The notes under the pieces: model-generated
Seen by the model: only the letters and a program-made list of their open reading frames with translations
Told to the model about the DNA's origin: nothing
Databases searched by the model: none
Translations under genes and position numbers: made by a program
In this document: one piece after another, positions 30,296-41,500 of the stretch
Position numbering within the stretch: the stretch's first letter is position 1
Layout of the letters: each line of letters starts with the position of its first letter
Origin: a virus
Strand: one strand, 5' to 3'
Length of the DNA stretch: 64,000 nucleotides
Virus record (IMG/VR): IMGVR_UViG_3300020395_000002
Span: 1 to 64,000 of that record

Positions 30296-33200
30296 ATGGC
30301 ACTTACCAGATTAGAGAATCTTATATCCAGTAAAACTGGACGTTTCGTCTACGTTTCTCCTGATGACTTTAACGCATCTGATGACGTAAACAACAGAGGT
30401 AATTCTCCCACCCGACCATTTAAGAGTATACAGCGTGCGTTTCTTGAAGTTTCACGCTTTTCATACAAATCAGGACCAGATAACGACAGGTTTGACGAGT
30501 TCACAGTCGTATTGTCTCCAGGAGATCATTATATTGATAACAGACCAGGTGTAGCTAGTGCCAGTCTTATACCTGATTTTAGTACCAATGTTAACTTTGA
30601 TTTAGGTAACTCTCAGAACGACCTATACAAGTTTAACCCATTAACAGGTGGTGTAATTGTCCCTAGAGGTACTTCTCTAGTGGGTATGGACTTAAGAAAG
30701 ACGAAAGTCCGTCCTTTGTATATCCCTAACCCTACTGATGATACTATACCAGAATCATCTATATTCAATGTAACTGGTGGATGCTATTTCTGGCAGTTCT
30801 CAATATTTGACGGTAAGCAGAAGGTATATTTCGACACTACAGGAAATAAGGCCAATCCTACATTCTCACACCATAAGATCACCAACTTTACTTTTGCTGA
30901 TGCAGAAGATCTAACTCTTTATTATGATAAGATTGGTGATGCCTATGTTAATATGGTCACCGACATTGACGTTGACGGTGCTATTGAGGAGACTGACCTA
31001 GAAAACAGAATTGTTGGTCCTCTATCAGATAAGAAGATTATTGAGTCGATTACACCTCAGACACTTGGTGGTAATGCGACAGAAATTAAAATTAAGACAA
31101 AAGCACCTCACGGTTATTTTGTAGGGCAGTTTGTTACGATTGATGACACTGGTCTAACGAATGACCTTCACGGTTCATTCCTAATTACACGTTTAGACCC
31201 TGCTGATAATACACTATTCTATTATCGTGTTAATGAGAGTATTACCTCTCTAATTTCAGGTACTACCTATACTACTGCATCTCTACCTCCTAACAGGTTG
31301 AATGAGAACGCTATTGTACAGGCAGAGATTGACACTGTTGACTCAGCGTCACCATATATGTTCAACCTGTCTATCAGATCCACTTGGGGTCTGTGTGGTA
31401 TGCACGCTGATGGATCTAAGGTTACTGGATTCAAATCTATGGTTTGTGCACAGTATACTGGTGTATCACTACAGAAAGATGACAGAGCATTTACTAAGTT
31501 TAACGAAGAGACAGCACAGTTTGACTCAGCGTGGAATGGCGTAGCTGTAACAGATCCAGAAGAATTATCTACTGGTTCATTCGCTACTACACCATATCAT
31601 ACTGATGGTAGAGCATACTTTAAGAATGAATGGCGTAACGCTCACGTTCGTCTATCTAATGATGCTTTCATTCAGGCAGTTTCGATCTTCGCTGTTGGTT
31701 TCGCAGATCACTTCCTAATTGAGTCTGGTGCTGACATTTCAATTACCAACAGTAACAGTAACTTTGGTAATACTGCTCTAGATGCTATTGGATACAAAGG
31801 ATATTCATTCTTCCAAGATAAGCACGGATATATTACTGATATTGTTCCTCCACAGACAGTTGATTTAGAAGATACCACAGAACCTCCATACTACGGTATC
31901 GATATTATTGCGTCTAAAGAACCTTCTGGTCAGACACGTGTTTACCTATCAGGTGAACCAGAAGAGATTTCGGATCCAGATAAGACACCAACATATATTC
32001 TACAAGACTATAAGATCGGTTCTAAGCGTGATGACAGAATATACTCTAAATTAGAACCAGATATCGCTGGTGGTGAGGCAGGTCCACAAGAGAAGTCTGC
32101 TGAACTATCACCTAGTGGTTTCGATACTTTCACTATAACAACTCTTTCTACTGCATCACAGTCAGAACAGAACGCACAAGGTGAAACGATTACATATCGT
32201 ACCACAATCTTCACTTGTCCTGAAGCACACGGTTTATATACAGGTACTCCAGTTCGTTTAGTACCGAAGAGAACTAGTAATACTATTGCTGATGAATTGG
32301 TACGTCTTCCTAAGGGATTGATACCTAATACTGTATACTACCTTATTTCTCCAGGTCGTCATACACAACCTGTACCACCAGATCAGACATTCCCCACAGA
32401 GGATCTAAACACATTCTTGTTGGCAGCATCTGAAGATGACGCTGCTGCTGGTAACGCTATCTACATTCCAGAAGGTTTAAACTCTGGTGTTCAGATACAG
32501 ATGTTCCAGTACATCTTTGATGTCATCCCAACACCTTACAAGTATAAGATCACTAATGCTGATCCTGCTACTAATGAGTTTACACTAGAGTCTCCACACG
32601 TATTTGATAAGGGTTTTGCAACTAAAGCAGCAACACCTGTATTCTTCCGTGCTAAGCCTGGATCTCAACTTCCTGGTGGACTTGATAAGAATAAGATGTA
32701 TTACGTCATCTATGACAATACTGACGCTAATACTAATAAGTTTAAGATTGCAGAGTCTGCTGCACTAGCTATCCAAGGTGGTGGTGTTCCGTTTAGTATC
32801 ACATCTAGTGGTACTGTTGGACAAGTAGGTCAAGATGAAATATTTGTCTTCTCCTGCAATAGTCGTCACCCACTAAGGTATGACCCAGAAATGACCGCAT
32901 CTCCTCTAAGGAGTGGTCATTGGTATATGAATGTACTTAATACAGGTACACAACCTAACACAATATATCAAAGAATTTCATCTCTCACGGAGTATACCAG
33001 TGAAGAAATTATCTCAACTTCAAATACATACATCAAACGTATCAACGATAGACGTAGGGAAGATGACCGTATCTATCGTCTCCGCTACGTCATCCCCAAG
33101 GAGGTTGATAACGTCAGGGAACCATTGCTCGGTTATGTCCTTAAGATCAGAACTGACGAGAATAGAAGACTAAGACCTCAGAAAGTTGTTCTTGAAGCAC

Positions 33201-36200
33201 TTGATGGTACTTCAGATTTACCGACATTCTATGGTGGATCTCCTACTATAGATGGTCTTGGTAATAACTTACCTATTCAGAATGACTTTAACTATGATCC
33301 ATATCTAACTGGTAATAGTAAGGCTCTAGTAACTGACTCTGGTATTAAGTTTACAATTGAATCAGCAAGACAGAAGACAATAACAGGTATTAATAGAATT
33401 GAATTAACTGTTGTAGATCATACTATCAACACTAACATAGCTGCTGGTACTGCACTAGCATCTGGTACTATACTTACAGAATTTAAACTAACCAGTGTTG
33501 CTGGTGGTGGATTTATAACTGGTAACTCAGTTGCTTGGTCTGGATTCTCAAGTAGTGCTCCTATTAGTGGTACACTTCCTACTGTACATAAACAGTATAC
33601 TGAAGGTGGAAACACATATGTTGTTGTAGCTAGTGACTTCTCACTACTACCTTATATTAAGTACAATGCTGGTACAAGTACTATACTTGCTAGTGGTAGT
33701 GGTACTGGTATATTGGCAGAGAAGCCAAATGGTGGTAGAGATGACTTTAAGAATTATGATGATGATCTTGGTAGACAGTATGTTATCCAGAATGCACCAG
33801 TATACACACTGACACCTGGCGATTTCGTTAGGGATGAAACTGACGGTAACCAGAAAGATTATAAGGTTGTATCTGTAGAAGATGTTGATGAGATTACAAA
33901 TACCTACTACATCTATCGTGTTAAGACTCTTCGTAAGAGAATTTACAATCAGCAAGATGGTATTTACTATCTAACTGCTCTACGTGGTGACTTTGCACCA
34001 TCTGTAAGTGAGTTTAACTCATTCAAGTTTGGTCATCCAACAGAGAGACTATATCCTGAATTATTTGCTGATGATCCACTATGGTTCGACCCTAATGGTG
34101 ACGGTTCTACTATTGCTGATGCTCCAGCAACTATCTCTGTTGCTGACAACTATGTTCACGGTCTTGTTGTTGCTGATGACAATAAGAATAGTATTACGAG
34201 GGAGGCTACAGAAAGCATCCTAGGAAATATCGGTAGATTTGGTTCTGGTGCTGCTAATCCTGTTACTCTCGGAGCAATGGAAGGTAAGGCAGTTGCTTCT
34301 CGTGAAGACAGAGTTATTGGTATTGAAGGTAATAGTACTGATGTTGCTGATCGTAGGTTCTATGTTGAACTTAGACGACCTTCACAGGCAAGATCTGGTA
34401 ACCATACCTTTGAATATACTGGTTTTGGTCCAGGTAACTACTCAACTGCATTCCCATCTAGACAGGAATACGTTCTATCTGATGATGAAGTCCTCTTCTC
34501 TCAGGCAAAACGTCAAGACGGTGGTGTTGTATTCTATTCTGGTCTAAACGCTAACGGTGATCTATTCGTTGGTAACCAAAGAATCAATGCTATCTCTGGT
34601 GAAGAGACTAAGATTGATGACTCTATTCTAAGGGTAGCTGGTGAGAACGTTGATGAGGAAGAGAATACTAATGACATCACGGTTGATACACTAACTGTTA
34701 ATAATAAAGTTAAGTTCAATCTATCAAATGACTTCCTAATATCTGCTCTTGGTGGTACTAAGTTTACCTCACCTGTTGAGATAGCTCTATCAGAAGATCC
34801 ATTTGCTAATAGTAGTGATGATCCTCCTGCATTAAAGATTAAGAGTGTTGGTAATATTAGTAACCCATCTGTTGATGCATTCCTGACTACAACAGATATG
34901 GAATTCAATCCAGTGTTCAAACCTAATAGTATTAAGTTTGCTCAATGGATAATTAACCCACGTAATGAAACTAGTGGACTTGAATATGCAATCAAGACTT
35001 CTGTAGATAAGGTTGTACCTGCTTCAGAAAGTTTCAAACAAGAAGGTACAATTGAACTTCGTGGTACTCAGACAGTTGGTGAAGCACATAGAATTGCTAA
35101 CGTCAACTATAACACTACACTAGGTTGGATATACACTCAGATTGGTGGATATCAAGGTGGTGAAACTCCTGAGTATGGATGGAGAGAATGGGGTGTAATT
35201 GGTGCTGATGCACTAACCACATATACTACAGGTGGTGGTTCTACTGCTAATGATCCTGGTAATGATATGAGGTTGGGTATTAACCTCAGAAACGTACGTA
35301 CTACTAATGCTAGTGTTATTCCAACACAGACATTAGATGTAGAAGGTTCTGGTATCTTCCGTAACTCTCTATGGGTTGGTGGTGATAACCTTAACCCAAC
35401 TGGACAACATACACTACGTGTATTTGATGATGATGGTAATGGTATAGGACGTGTACACGTTAACAGTGGTGAAACAACAGAGACACTGGCTAATATTGGT
35501 CTATGGGTTGGTGGTGACACTATCATTCGTGGATCTGGTGCTGGAACTGCTCCTGTTGAATCAGTTGGTGGTGGACAAGCACAAGGTAACTTGACTATTG
35601 ATGGTACCTTTACTGCTTTAAGTAATGGTTCTCACGAAATGGTGGGTGACCTAACAGTTACCAAGGACTTGTATGTCCGTGGTGGTAATATGAAGATGTA
35701 TCAGATAGATAGCGGTACTGATTTACGTATTGATGTACAACAAGCTAACACTGCTGCTTCTTCTAACTATATCTCTGCACACGGTCAGAACATTGTAGTT
35801 GGTGATGCCATCTATACTAACGATCATTTTGACGATGCATCAACTGCTAAGTTAGTTGCTCTCTCAGACGGATCTGCACGTATCGGTAATGCTAATAGTG
35901 GTATTCAGATGACTGATACCAGTATGGTTTCTATCGGTTCTGCTACACCTGACATTGCACAAAGACTATGGGTTAAAGGTTCTACTAAGATTGAACTTGA
36001 TAGTGCTGAACTATTCTCAGTATACAACCAGACTACTCCTAGACTTACAATGAATAAGGATGGGCGTATTGATCTAGTTGGTTCTGGTAGTCTTACTGAT
36101 CCTACTGGACGTTGGGATGCTAATGGTGCATTATCTATTGGTAATGACTTCCTAATTGGTAAGACACACATCAATGATGATGCAACTTATAGCATTGACT

Positions 36201-36805
36201 CACAGACTGGTAATACAGTTATTGGTAATGATACAGATAACTCTGGTACATTAACAGTTCATAGTAACACTAACTCATCATCTAAAGATACTGGTGCAGT
36301 TATAATTGCAGACGGTGGTCTTGGAGTTGAGGGTAACATCAATGCTGGTGGAGACATCAATGCTGGTGGAAATATATCCTCTGCTACTGGTGCACTTGAT
36401 ATCAACAATGGTGGATCTAATAACTTCAAGGTTAATACTGACGGTAGTATTGACATCAATCAAGTTACTGGATACTTTACACCTACAGGTGGACGTAAGT
36501 GGGTTGGAACTGGTGTAGACGCTACTCTAGAAGTTAATACTAACTACTATGTTACTACATTTGGTGCTGCTACATTAACGTTGACATTACCTTCTGCTCC
36601 TCAGAAAGGAGATGAGATACGTATTCTAGATACTACAGATGGATTGACTTATAATAAGTCTATCATTGTACAATCACCTCAGGGTGGTACCGTCGTTCCT
36701 GTTCAAGGAGACTCTCAAGGTCAACTTGTTATTCAGACACCAGGTGCTGGCTTGGGTCTTGTTTATCTTACTGCTTCAATCGGTTGGAGACTAATTGAAC
36801 TATAA
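30296..36805 (+). CDS. Giant virion structural protein, tail-fibre-like (2,169 aa)
   Basis: Opens with MALTRLENLISSKTGRFVYV and SPDDFNASDDVNNRGNSPTR, a start shared by large cyanophage structural proteins. Residues ~30-250 and ~440-510 look like a pectate-lyase-type beta helix (TVVLSPGDHYIDNRPG, GGVIVPRGTSLVGMDL). The middle carries repeated IGTPYxI/VYYLISPG-type beta domains. The C-terminal ~400 residues are fibre-shaft-like repeats (NINAGGDINAGGNISS, GNLTIDGTFTALS) ending in a small beta domain. Probably a long fibre or baseplate-attached fibre base. One-base overlap with the next collar gene indicates co-assembly. Confidence 0.8.
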   Translation: MALTRLENLISSKTGRFVYVSPDDFNASDDVNNRGNSPTRPFKSIQRAFLEVSRFSYKSGPDNDRFDEFTVVLSPGDHYIDNRPGVASASLIPDFSTNVNFDLGNSQNDLYKFNPLTGGVIVPRGTSLVGMDLRKTKVRPLYIPNPTDDTIPESSIFNVTGGCYFWQFSIFDGKQKVYFDTTGNKANPTFSHHKITNFTFADAEDLTLYYDKIGDAYVNMVTDIDVDGAIEETDLENRIVGPLSDKKIIESITPQTLGGNATEIKIKTKAPHGYFVGQFVTIDDTGLTNDLHGSFLITRLDPADNTLFYYRVNESITSLISGTTYTTASLPPNRLNENAIVQAEIDTVDSASPYMFNLSIRSTWGLCGMHADGSKVTGFKSMVCAQYTGVSLQKDDRAFTKFNEETAQFDSAWNGVAVTDPEELSTGSFATTPYHTDGRAYFKNEWRNAHVRLSNDAFIQAVSIFAVGFADHFLIESGADISITNSNSNFGNTALDAIGYKGYSFFQDKHGYITDIVPPQTVDLEDTTEPPYYGIDIIASKEPSGQTRVYLSGEPEEISDPDKTPTYILQDYKIGSKRDDRIYSKLEPDIAGGEAGPQEKSAELSPSGFDTFTITTLSTASQSEQNAQGETITYRTTIFTCPEAHGLYTGTPVRLVPKRTSNTIADELVRLPKGLIPNTVYYLISPGRHTQPVPPDQTFPTEDLNTFLLAASEDDAAAGNAIYIPEGLNSGVQIQMFQYIFDVIPTPYKYKITNADPATNEFTLESPHVFDKGFATKAATPVFFRAKPGSQLPGGLDKNKMYYVIYDNTDANTNKFKIAESAALAIQGGGVPFSITSSGTVGQVGQDEIFVFSCNSRHPLRYDPEMTASPLRSGHWYMNVLNTGTQPNTIYQRISSLTEYTSEEIISTSNTYIKRINDRRREDDRIYRLRYVIPKEVDNVREPLLGYVLKIRTDENRRLRPQKVVLEALDGTSDLPTFYGGSPTIDGLGNNLPIQNDFNYDPYLTGNSKALVTDSGIKFTIESARQKTITGINRIELTVVDHTINTNIAAGTALASGTILTEFKLTSVAGGGFITGNSVAWSGFSSSAPISGTLPTVHKQYTEGGNTYVVVASDFSLLPYIKYNAGTSTILASGSGTGILAEKPNGGRDDFKNYDDDLGRQYVIQNAPVYTLTPGDFVRDETDGNQKDYKVVSVEDVDEITNTYYIYRVKTLRKRIYNQQDGIYYLTALRGDFAPSVSEFNSFKFGHPTERLYPELFADDPLWFDPNGDGSTIADAPATISVADNYVHGLVVADDNKNSITREATESILGNIGRFGSGAANPVTLGAMEGKAVASREDRVIGIEGNSTDVADRRFYVELRRPSQARSGNHTFEYTGFGPGNYSTAFPSRQEYVLSDDEVLFSQAKRQDGGVVFYSGLNANGDLFVGNQRINAISGEETKIDDSILRVAGENVDEEENTNDITVDTLTVNNKVKFNLSNDFLISALGGTKFTSPVEIALSEDPFANSSDDPPALKIKSVGNISNPSVDAFLTTTDMEFNPVFKPNSIKFAQWIINPRNETSGLEYAIKTSVDKVVPASESFKQEGTIELRGTQTVGEAHRIANVNYNTTLGWIYTQIGGYQGGETPEYGWREWGVIGADALTTYTTGGGSTANDPGNDMRLGINLRNVRTTNASVIPTQTLDVEGSGIFRNSLWVGGDNLNPTGQHTLRVFDDDGNGIGRVHVNSGETTETLANIGLWVGGDTIIRGSGAGTAPVESVGGGQAQGNLTIDGTFTALSNGSHEMVGDLTVTKDLYVRGGNMKMYQIDSGTDLRIDVQQANTAASSNYISAHGQNIVVGDAIYTNDHFDDASTAKLVALSDGSARIGNANSGIQMTDTSMVSIGSATPDIAQRLWVKGSTKIELDSAELFSVYNQTTPRLTMNKDGRIDLVGSGSLTDPTGRWDANGALSIGNDFLIGKTHINDDATYSIDSQTGNTVIGNDTDNSGTLTVHSNTNSSSKDTGAVIIADGGLGVEGNINAGGDINAGGNISSATGALDINNGGSNNFKVNTDGSIDINQVTGYFTPTGGRKWVGTGVDATLEVNTNYYVTTFGAATLTLTLPSAPQKGDEIRILDTTDGLTYNKSIIVQSPQGGTVVPVQGDSQGQLVIQTPGAGLGLVYLTASIGWRLIEL

Positions 36806-37572
36806 TGAAGAATCTAGCGTCAATAAGAGGCTTCAAGAATGCCTCTATAGGTACAATAATGTCGTGGACTGGTACCACAGGTGATTTGCCAAAGGGTTGG
36901 CTAGCCTGTGATGGTACGACATATAATGATGCTGATTATCCTGCACTAGTATCCGTTATTGGATATACCTACGGTGGTAGTTCAGGATCATCTACTTTTG
37001 TTTTACCAAACTTAAATGGATCAAATAGAGTACCAGTTCATAAAGGATCTGCATATGCATCCTCAACAGGTGGATCTACAACAACAAATATTACATTGAA
37101 TGCTGAATGGCTTATATTAAATAGACCAAACACAACTGTATCGTTTTCACCTCCACAAGCTATACAATCTACTGGACCAGGTGGATGTATCTGGGAACAA
37201 GTAGCAACCATTCAACCAAGAACTTTACCTCACGATTGTTTACCAGCACACAACCACACATATACTATACAAAACTGTAATGACCAGAGAACTGGTACTC
37301 CTAGTGGTGAGTCTGGTGGTGATAATACTCCTGCGTGTGCAATAGGTCACTATCCTAAACCATTTGATACAGTTGGTAGTGGATCAGCTCATAGTCACGG
37401 AAGTGTTAAATATACTGTAGAGAGAGGAAGTATTCAAATAGCTCCTTATACTAGGGACTATGACTCTACTAATAGTACTGTTGCTCTAAATAATAATCCA
37501 GGTGTAGGTAACTCTCAACTGGCTATGAATCCTCCATATCAATCAGCAATATACATCATTAAAGCATTCTAA
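36805..37572 (+). CDS. Tail-collar domain protein 1
   Basis: A 255-aa protein with an N-terminal phage tail-collar domain (PF07484 type). IGTIMSWTGTTGDLPKGWLA then CDGTTYNDADYPALVSVIG (residues ~17-55), and FVLPNLNGSNRVPVHKG. The C-terminal part is Gly/Ser rich with HxH motifs (AHNHTY, AHSHGSV) like the metal-binding head of T4 gp12. Probable receptor-binding or short-fibre protein. First of three adjacent collar proteins, each linked by a 1-bp overlap. Confidence 0.82.
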   Translation: MKNLASIRGFKNASIGTIMSWTGTTGDLPKGWLACDGTTYNDADYPALVSVIGYTYGGSSGSSTFVLPNLNGSNRVPVHKGSAYASSTGGSTTTNITLNAEWLILNRPNTTVSFSPPQAIQSTGPGGCIWEQVATIQPRTLPHDCLPAHNHTYTIQNCNDQRTGTPSGESGGDNTPACAIGHYPKPFDTVGSGSAHSHGSVKYTVERGSIQIAPYTRDYDSTNSTVALNNNPGVGNSQLAMNPPYQSAIYIIKAF

Positions 37573-38501
37573 TGGCAAAGGTATACGCAGCAATTAAAGG
37601 AGCACAAGGTGTTGCACCAGGAGTTATTGTACCTTTTTCTAGAGAAGTGCAGAACAGTAGTCAGCAGATGAATCGTGTACCTGCTGGATATTTGAGATGT
37701 GATGGTACGACATATCAAGCACAAGATTATCCAGATCTTGCAAGAGTTTTAGGTGTAGGTTCTGCTGGTGGCAGTGGAATACCTGCGTGTAGATATCCAA
37801 CAGGACTTTCTGGCACTGCATTATTAAATCCTACACTAGATGCTAACGGTAATTTTACTGGTGGCACATTCTGTGTTCCTAATTTAGGATCAAAGCATTT
37901 ACAACCTAGTAATACAGCAGGTAGTCAGTATCTTGGCGATCCAGCAATGAGTGGTGGTGGTGTTGTAGAACGTGCTGGTATAGGATACAAAGCACAAATT
38001 CAAAATGCAGCATCCAGTTCTTATACAGGGATGATACGTGTTGAGGAGTATAAAGCTCCAGCAACAGGATCCCCAATACTAACAATAGATCAATCTGGTA
38101 ATGCTTCTGCTACCATATCTATTGCTCAGATAGAAGCACACGATCACGGTCTGACAGGTGCTAATGCACCAACTATGACACATATTACAGGTATAGGTTT
38201 TGACACCGACTTAACAGAGTTTGATAAGTATGGTGTTAACCTCTGGAAAGGTCCGTCTATTGGTGTAGGTGGAGTTAACTTTCCTGGTTTCTTTGAGATC
38301 GATCACACTGGTGCAGATGTAAACCACACTCACAGTTGTGGTGGTGGTGCTGCTTCTAATCAGTTGGAGTTTACTCAACCAGCTATAGATTTGTCATTCT
38401 CAGGTTCTACTGCCAGCTGTGGTTTAACTGCTGATAGTAGAGAACATCTAAATCACGTTACATCTCCATATATGATTATGGAATTCATCGTCAAGTACTA
38501 A
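37572..38501 (+). CDS. Tail-collar domain protein 2
   Basis: A 309-aa protein. APGVIVPFSREVQNSSQQMN, then RVPAGYLRCDGTTYQAQDYP (~residues 17-60) is the collar domain. FCVPNLGSKHLQPS, and HxH motifs (EAHDHGL, VNHTHSCG) near the C terminus. The layout matches protein 1 but the sequences differ strongly, so the copies are old or were acquired separately. Linked by one-base overlaps on both sides. Confidence 0.82.
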   Translation: MAKVYAAIKGAQGVAPGVIVPFSREVQNSSQQMNRVPAGYLRCDGTTYQAQDYPDLARVLGVGSAGGSGIPACRYPTGLSGTALLNPTLDANGNFTGGTFCVPNLGSKHLQPSNTAGSQYLGDPAMSGGGVVERAGIGYKAQIQNAASSSYTGMIRVEEYKAPATGSPILTIDQSGNASATISIAQIEAHDHGLTGANAPTMTHITGIGFDTDLTEFDKYGVNLWKGPSIGVGGVNFPGFFEIDHTGADVNHTHSCGGGAASNQLEFTQPAIDLSFSGSTASCGLTADSREHLNHVTSPYMIMEFIVKY

Positions 38502-41500
38502 TGCCAAAGTATTATTCCCAGACAGCACCTGATTGGACAGGTGTACAAGTAGGCACCATCTCAATGATGCCAAAGGATGATGCTGGTGCATATTATGCTC
38601 CTGATGGATGGATGGAGTGTAATGGTAGATCTATTAATCCTAACGAATACCTAGGTTTGTATCAAGTTATTCAAAATACATACGGAGGTAGTGCTAGTGG
38701 TGATTTTCCTAACATTAGTGGAGATTTTAAGGTACCAGATCTTAGAGACAGACGGGTTGTTGGTACGGGAAGACTCAGACCAGACGGGTCTAGTCCAGCA
38801 CTAGAAGGATTAGATGCTGGTACAGTTAACACGTGTGGAAGTTTTGGTGGTAAGAATAATATAACTTTAGCAGACGTATCTACAAGGGTACAACTTGTAA
38901 CTGGAAGTGTACAGAGTGTATTCAATACATCCAGAGTACAACAGTCTTCAACTCAATTTACTGATGGAACCGTAGATGTTAACAGTGGTTTCCTAGCTAA
39001 CCACACAATGCCTCACTGGCCAAGTCATAGTCACGGTAATTTCTGGGCAATTAATCCTGCTGGTACATTTACTGCTGACCGTACATCTCCTGGTGGCGGT
39101 GATACACAGGTTCAAGGTGGTGCTAGTTCAGGTCCAAACTCACACGATGGTTCTCAATGTCCAGCAGTAGGTGGTGCAGGTTCACCACACTCACACTGGA
39201 TTGGTTGGAATGTTTCAGGAAGTTCTTCGGGAACTGGGTTTGGTGACTCACAACCTGCTGATGGTGATCCAAATACAGCAGGTGTATATGATTCTAATGG
39301 TAATGCTTTAATTAAACCAACCGCAGCTATGATGCAGTGGAACGTTCAATATTCCCCTGTAGATGCTACACAAGTAACATTTGGTCTAGACGTTGACTTA
39401 GGATTAGATGGTACTCCAAATCTACAACCAGAGTATCAAGAGACATCATATATGATCTTTGCTGGAGTTAGTAGTTCTGCATACACTGCACCTCCTGTAC
39501 CTCCTGCTGGTGATACTGTTCCAGATCAGGTTGGTCCTTTCAATATTGGTGTTACATCAGCTTCTGGTGATGGAGTGGTAACCTTTGTTCTAAATGGTGT
39601 TAGTTCCAACTATAGTTTTGATGTAGAAGTAATAAAATCTGGTGGACAATCTGTTGGTGCAACACCTATTAACCTTAATGGTACTGGTAATGCAGTTAAC
39701 ACTGGATATGTAAACGGTGATACTATTTCTATGACACTAGAAGCACCTTCTAGTGGTGGTACCACAGCAAATTACGAGATTAGAGTTAAGTACAATACAG
39801 CCACACAGATGACTGCTGTTGCTAATATCACATACGAGGCAGCACCTACTGTTGACCTATCTGTATTACCAACAACAGTGACCTCTGGTTCTGCTATTAA
39901 TGTTACTTACGAGGCACCTGGAGCAACTTCTGTTGTCGCATCTAACTTCGGTGCTTCTGTACCAACTGGTGCTACAATTGTTCAGAACCCAACTGTCACA
40001 ACTACTTACACGATTACCTTAGGTAACACTTGGGGTGATACAACTGCTACTGCGGTATGTACTATAGCTGCTGCAAATGCTCCACAGATTAATATGAGTG
40101 CTACTCCAACATCCATAGATGCTGGATCCTCAGCAACTATATCCTATAGTTGTACTAATGCTGACACATTTGTAAGTTGTTCTTCTTCTCCTGTTGACAC
40201 TGCCTTTGATAGTGCTTGTGCAGCTGCTGGTAATATAGCATACTATACACAGACTGTATCTCCATCAGTAGACACAACCTATACCGTTACATTGAGCAAT
40301 GCAAATGGTCAAGCATCTCAGTCAGCAACTCTAACTGTTGTAGCAGTTGCTGCACCTACGGTCACATTAACTACTGATGTCACAGTCATTGAGCAAGGTA
40401 ACTATAATCCTAATGATGACACTGAAGCAACCTTAACTTGGTCTAGCACAGACGCTGACGATATTGGTGGAATTAGTGGAACATCAACACCAACATATAG
40501 TCAATGGAATCCTACCACAGACTCTGGTACCTTACCTGTTGGACCTCAAGAAGATACTACATTCACAATTACTGCTACTAACGCAAGTGGATCTGATTCT
40601 GCTAGTGTTAATATTCAGGTATTCTTTATGCCTGAGATTACGTTGACTGTTACCAGAGGATACACACCTTCAGGTGGTAGTGCATCATACTCATATATTT
40701 CAGGACAGAGTACTGCTGCTCTACCTTGGTTGTACTTCTGTTGTGAAGAGCAAGTAACTGTTGGATGGGCTATCACAGGAACGGCTACAACTGTAACTGG
40801 TGGAGTATTCTATGGTAACTTTGCTGATGATGGAACTAACCCAAGTGGAGATAGCACTAATAGTAACCTAGGTACAGTTAGTGGAAATGCAACCTCAGGT
40901 ACTTGGAGTAGTATTAAGATAGCTCCTAGTGAAAATGGTAGTGCTGCTGGTGGATCTAATGCTGTCTCAGCGAATAAGAGACAGGGTGCGATCTTGATCC
41001 AAGCATCTAACACAATGGGTCAAAGTGCTGCTGCTGCAATAAGATTTAAGATACTTACATTCCGTGTTGCTAGGTACAGTGACTATCAGGATATTGCATA
41101 CTTTAACCAGTCTGGATCTACCAGTAATGTTGGTATGTACTTCGATGGAACTGGTAACCTAATAACCACTGGTAGTGGATCTGCTCAAGTCGTATTAAAC
41201 TTCGGATGGAATGATCAACCCAACCAAGACGGTCAAGCACTTGGAAATTACTCTATCTCTGCTCTTGGTATATCATTCGATCAAGGAAATACAACTACAG
41301 GTAGTGACACTGCAACTGTTACAGTTACTGGTGGTACAACATATACTGCTGTTGTAACTGGTGCTGCTGGCGTTGGTGGATACCACGTTGAGAACTCTAG
41401 TACTGGTGGAGTCAATCAGAAGTTCTGTGTTTGGGATAGTGATGGCACTGACTGTAATGCTTGGGTAGAAGTCGCAAGCATAACACAACAGGGTGCTACA

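Noticed and set aside
34534-36463. Minus-strand ORFs opposite the 2,169-aa fibre gene, some Ser/Pro/Leu rich
   Set aside because: Compositional shadows of repetitive fibre codons; no start signals.
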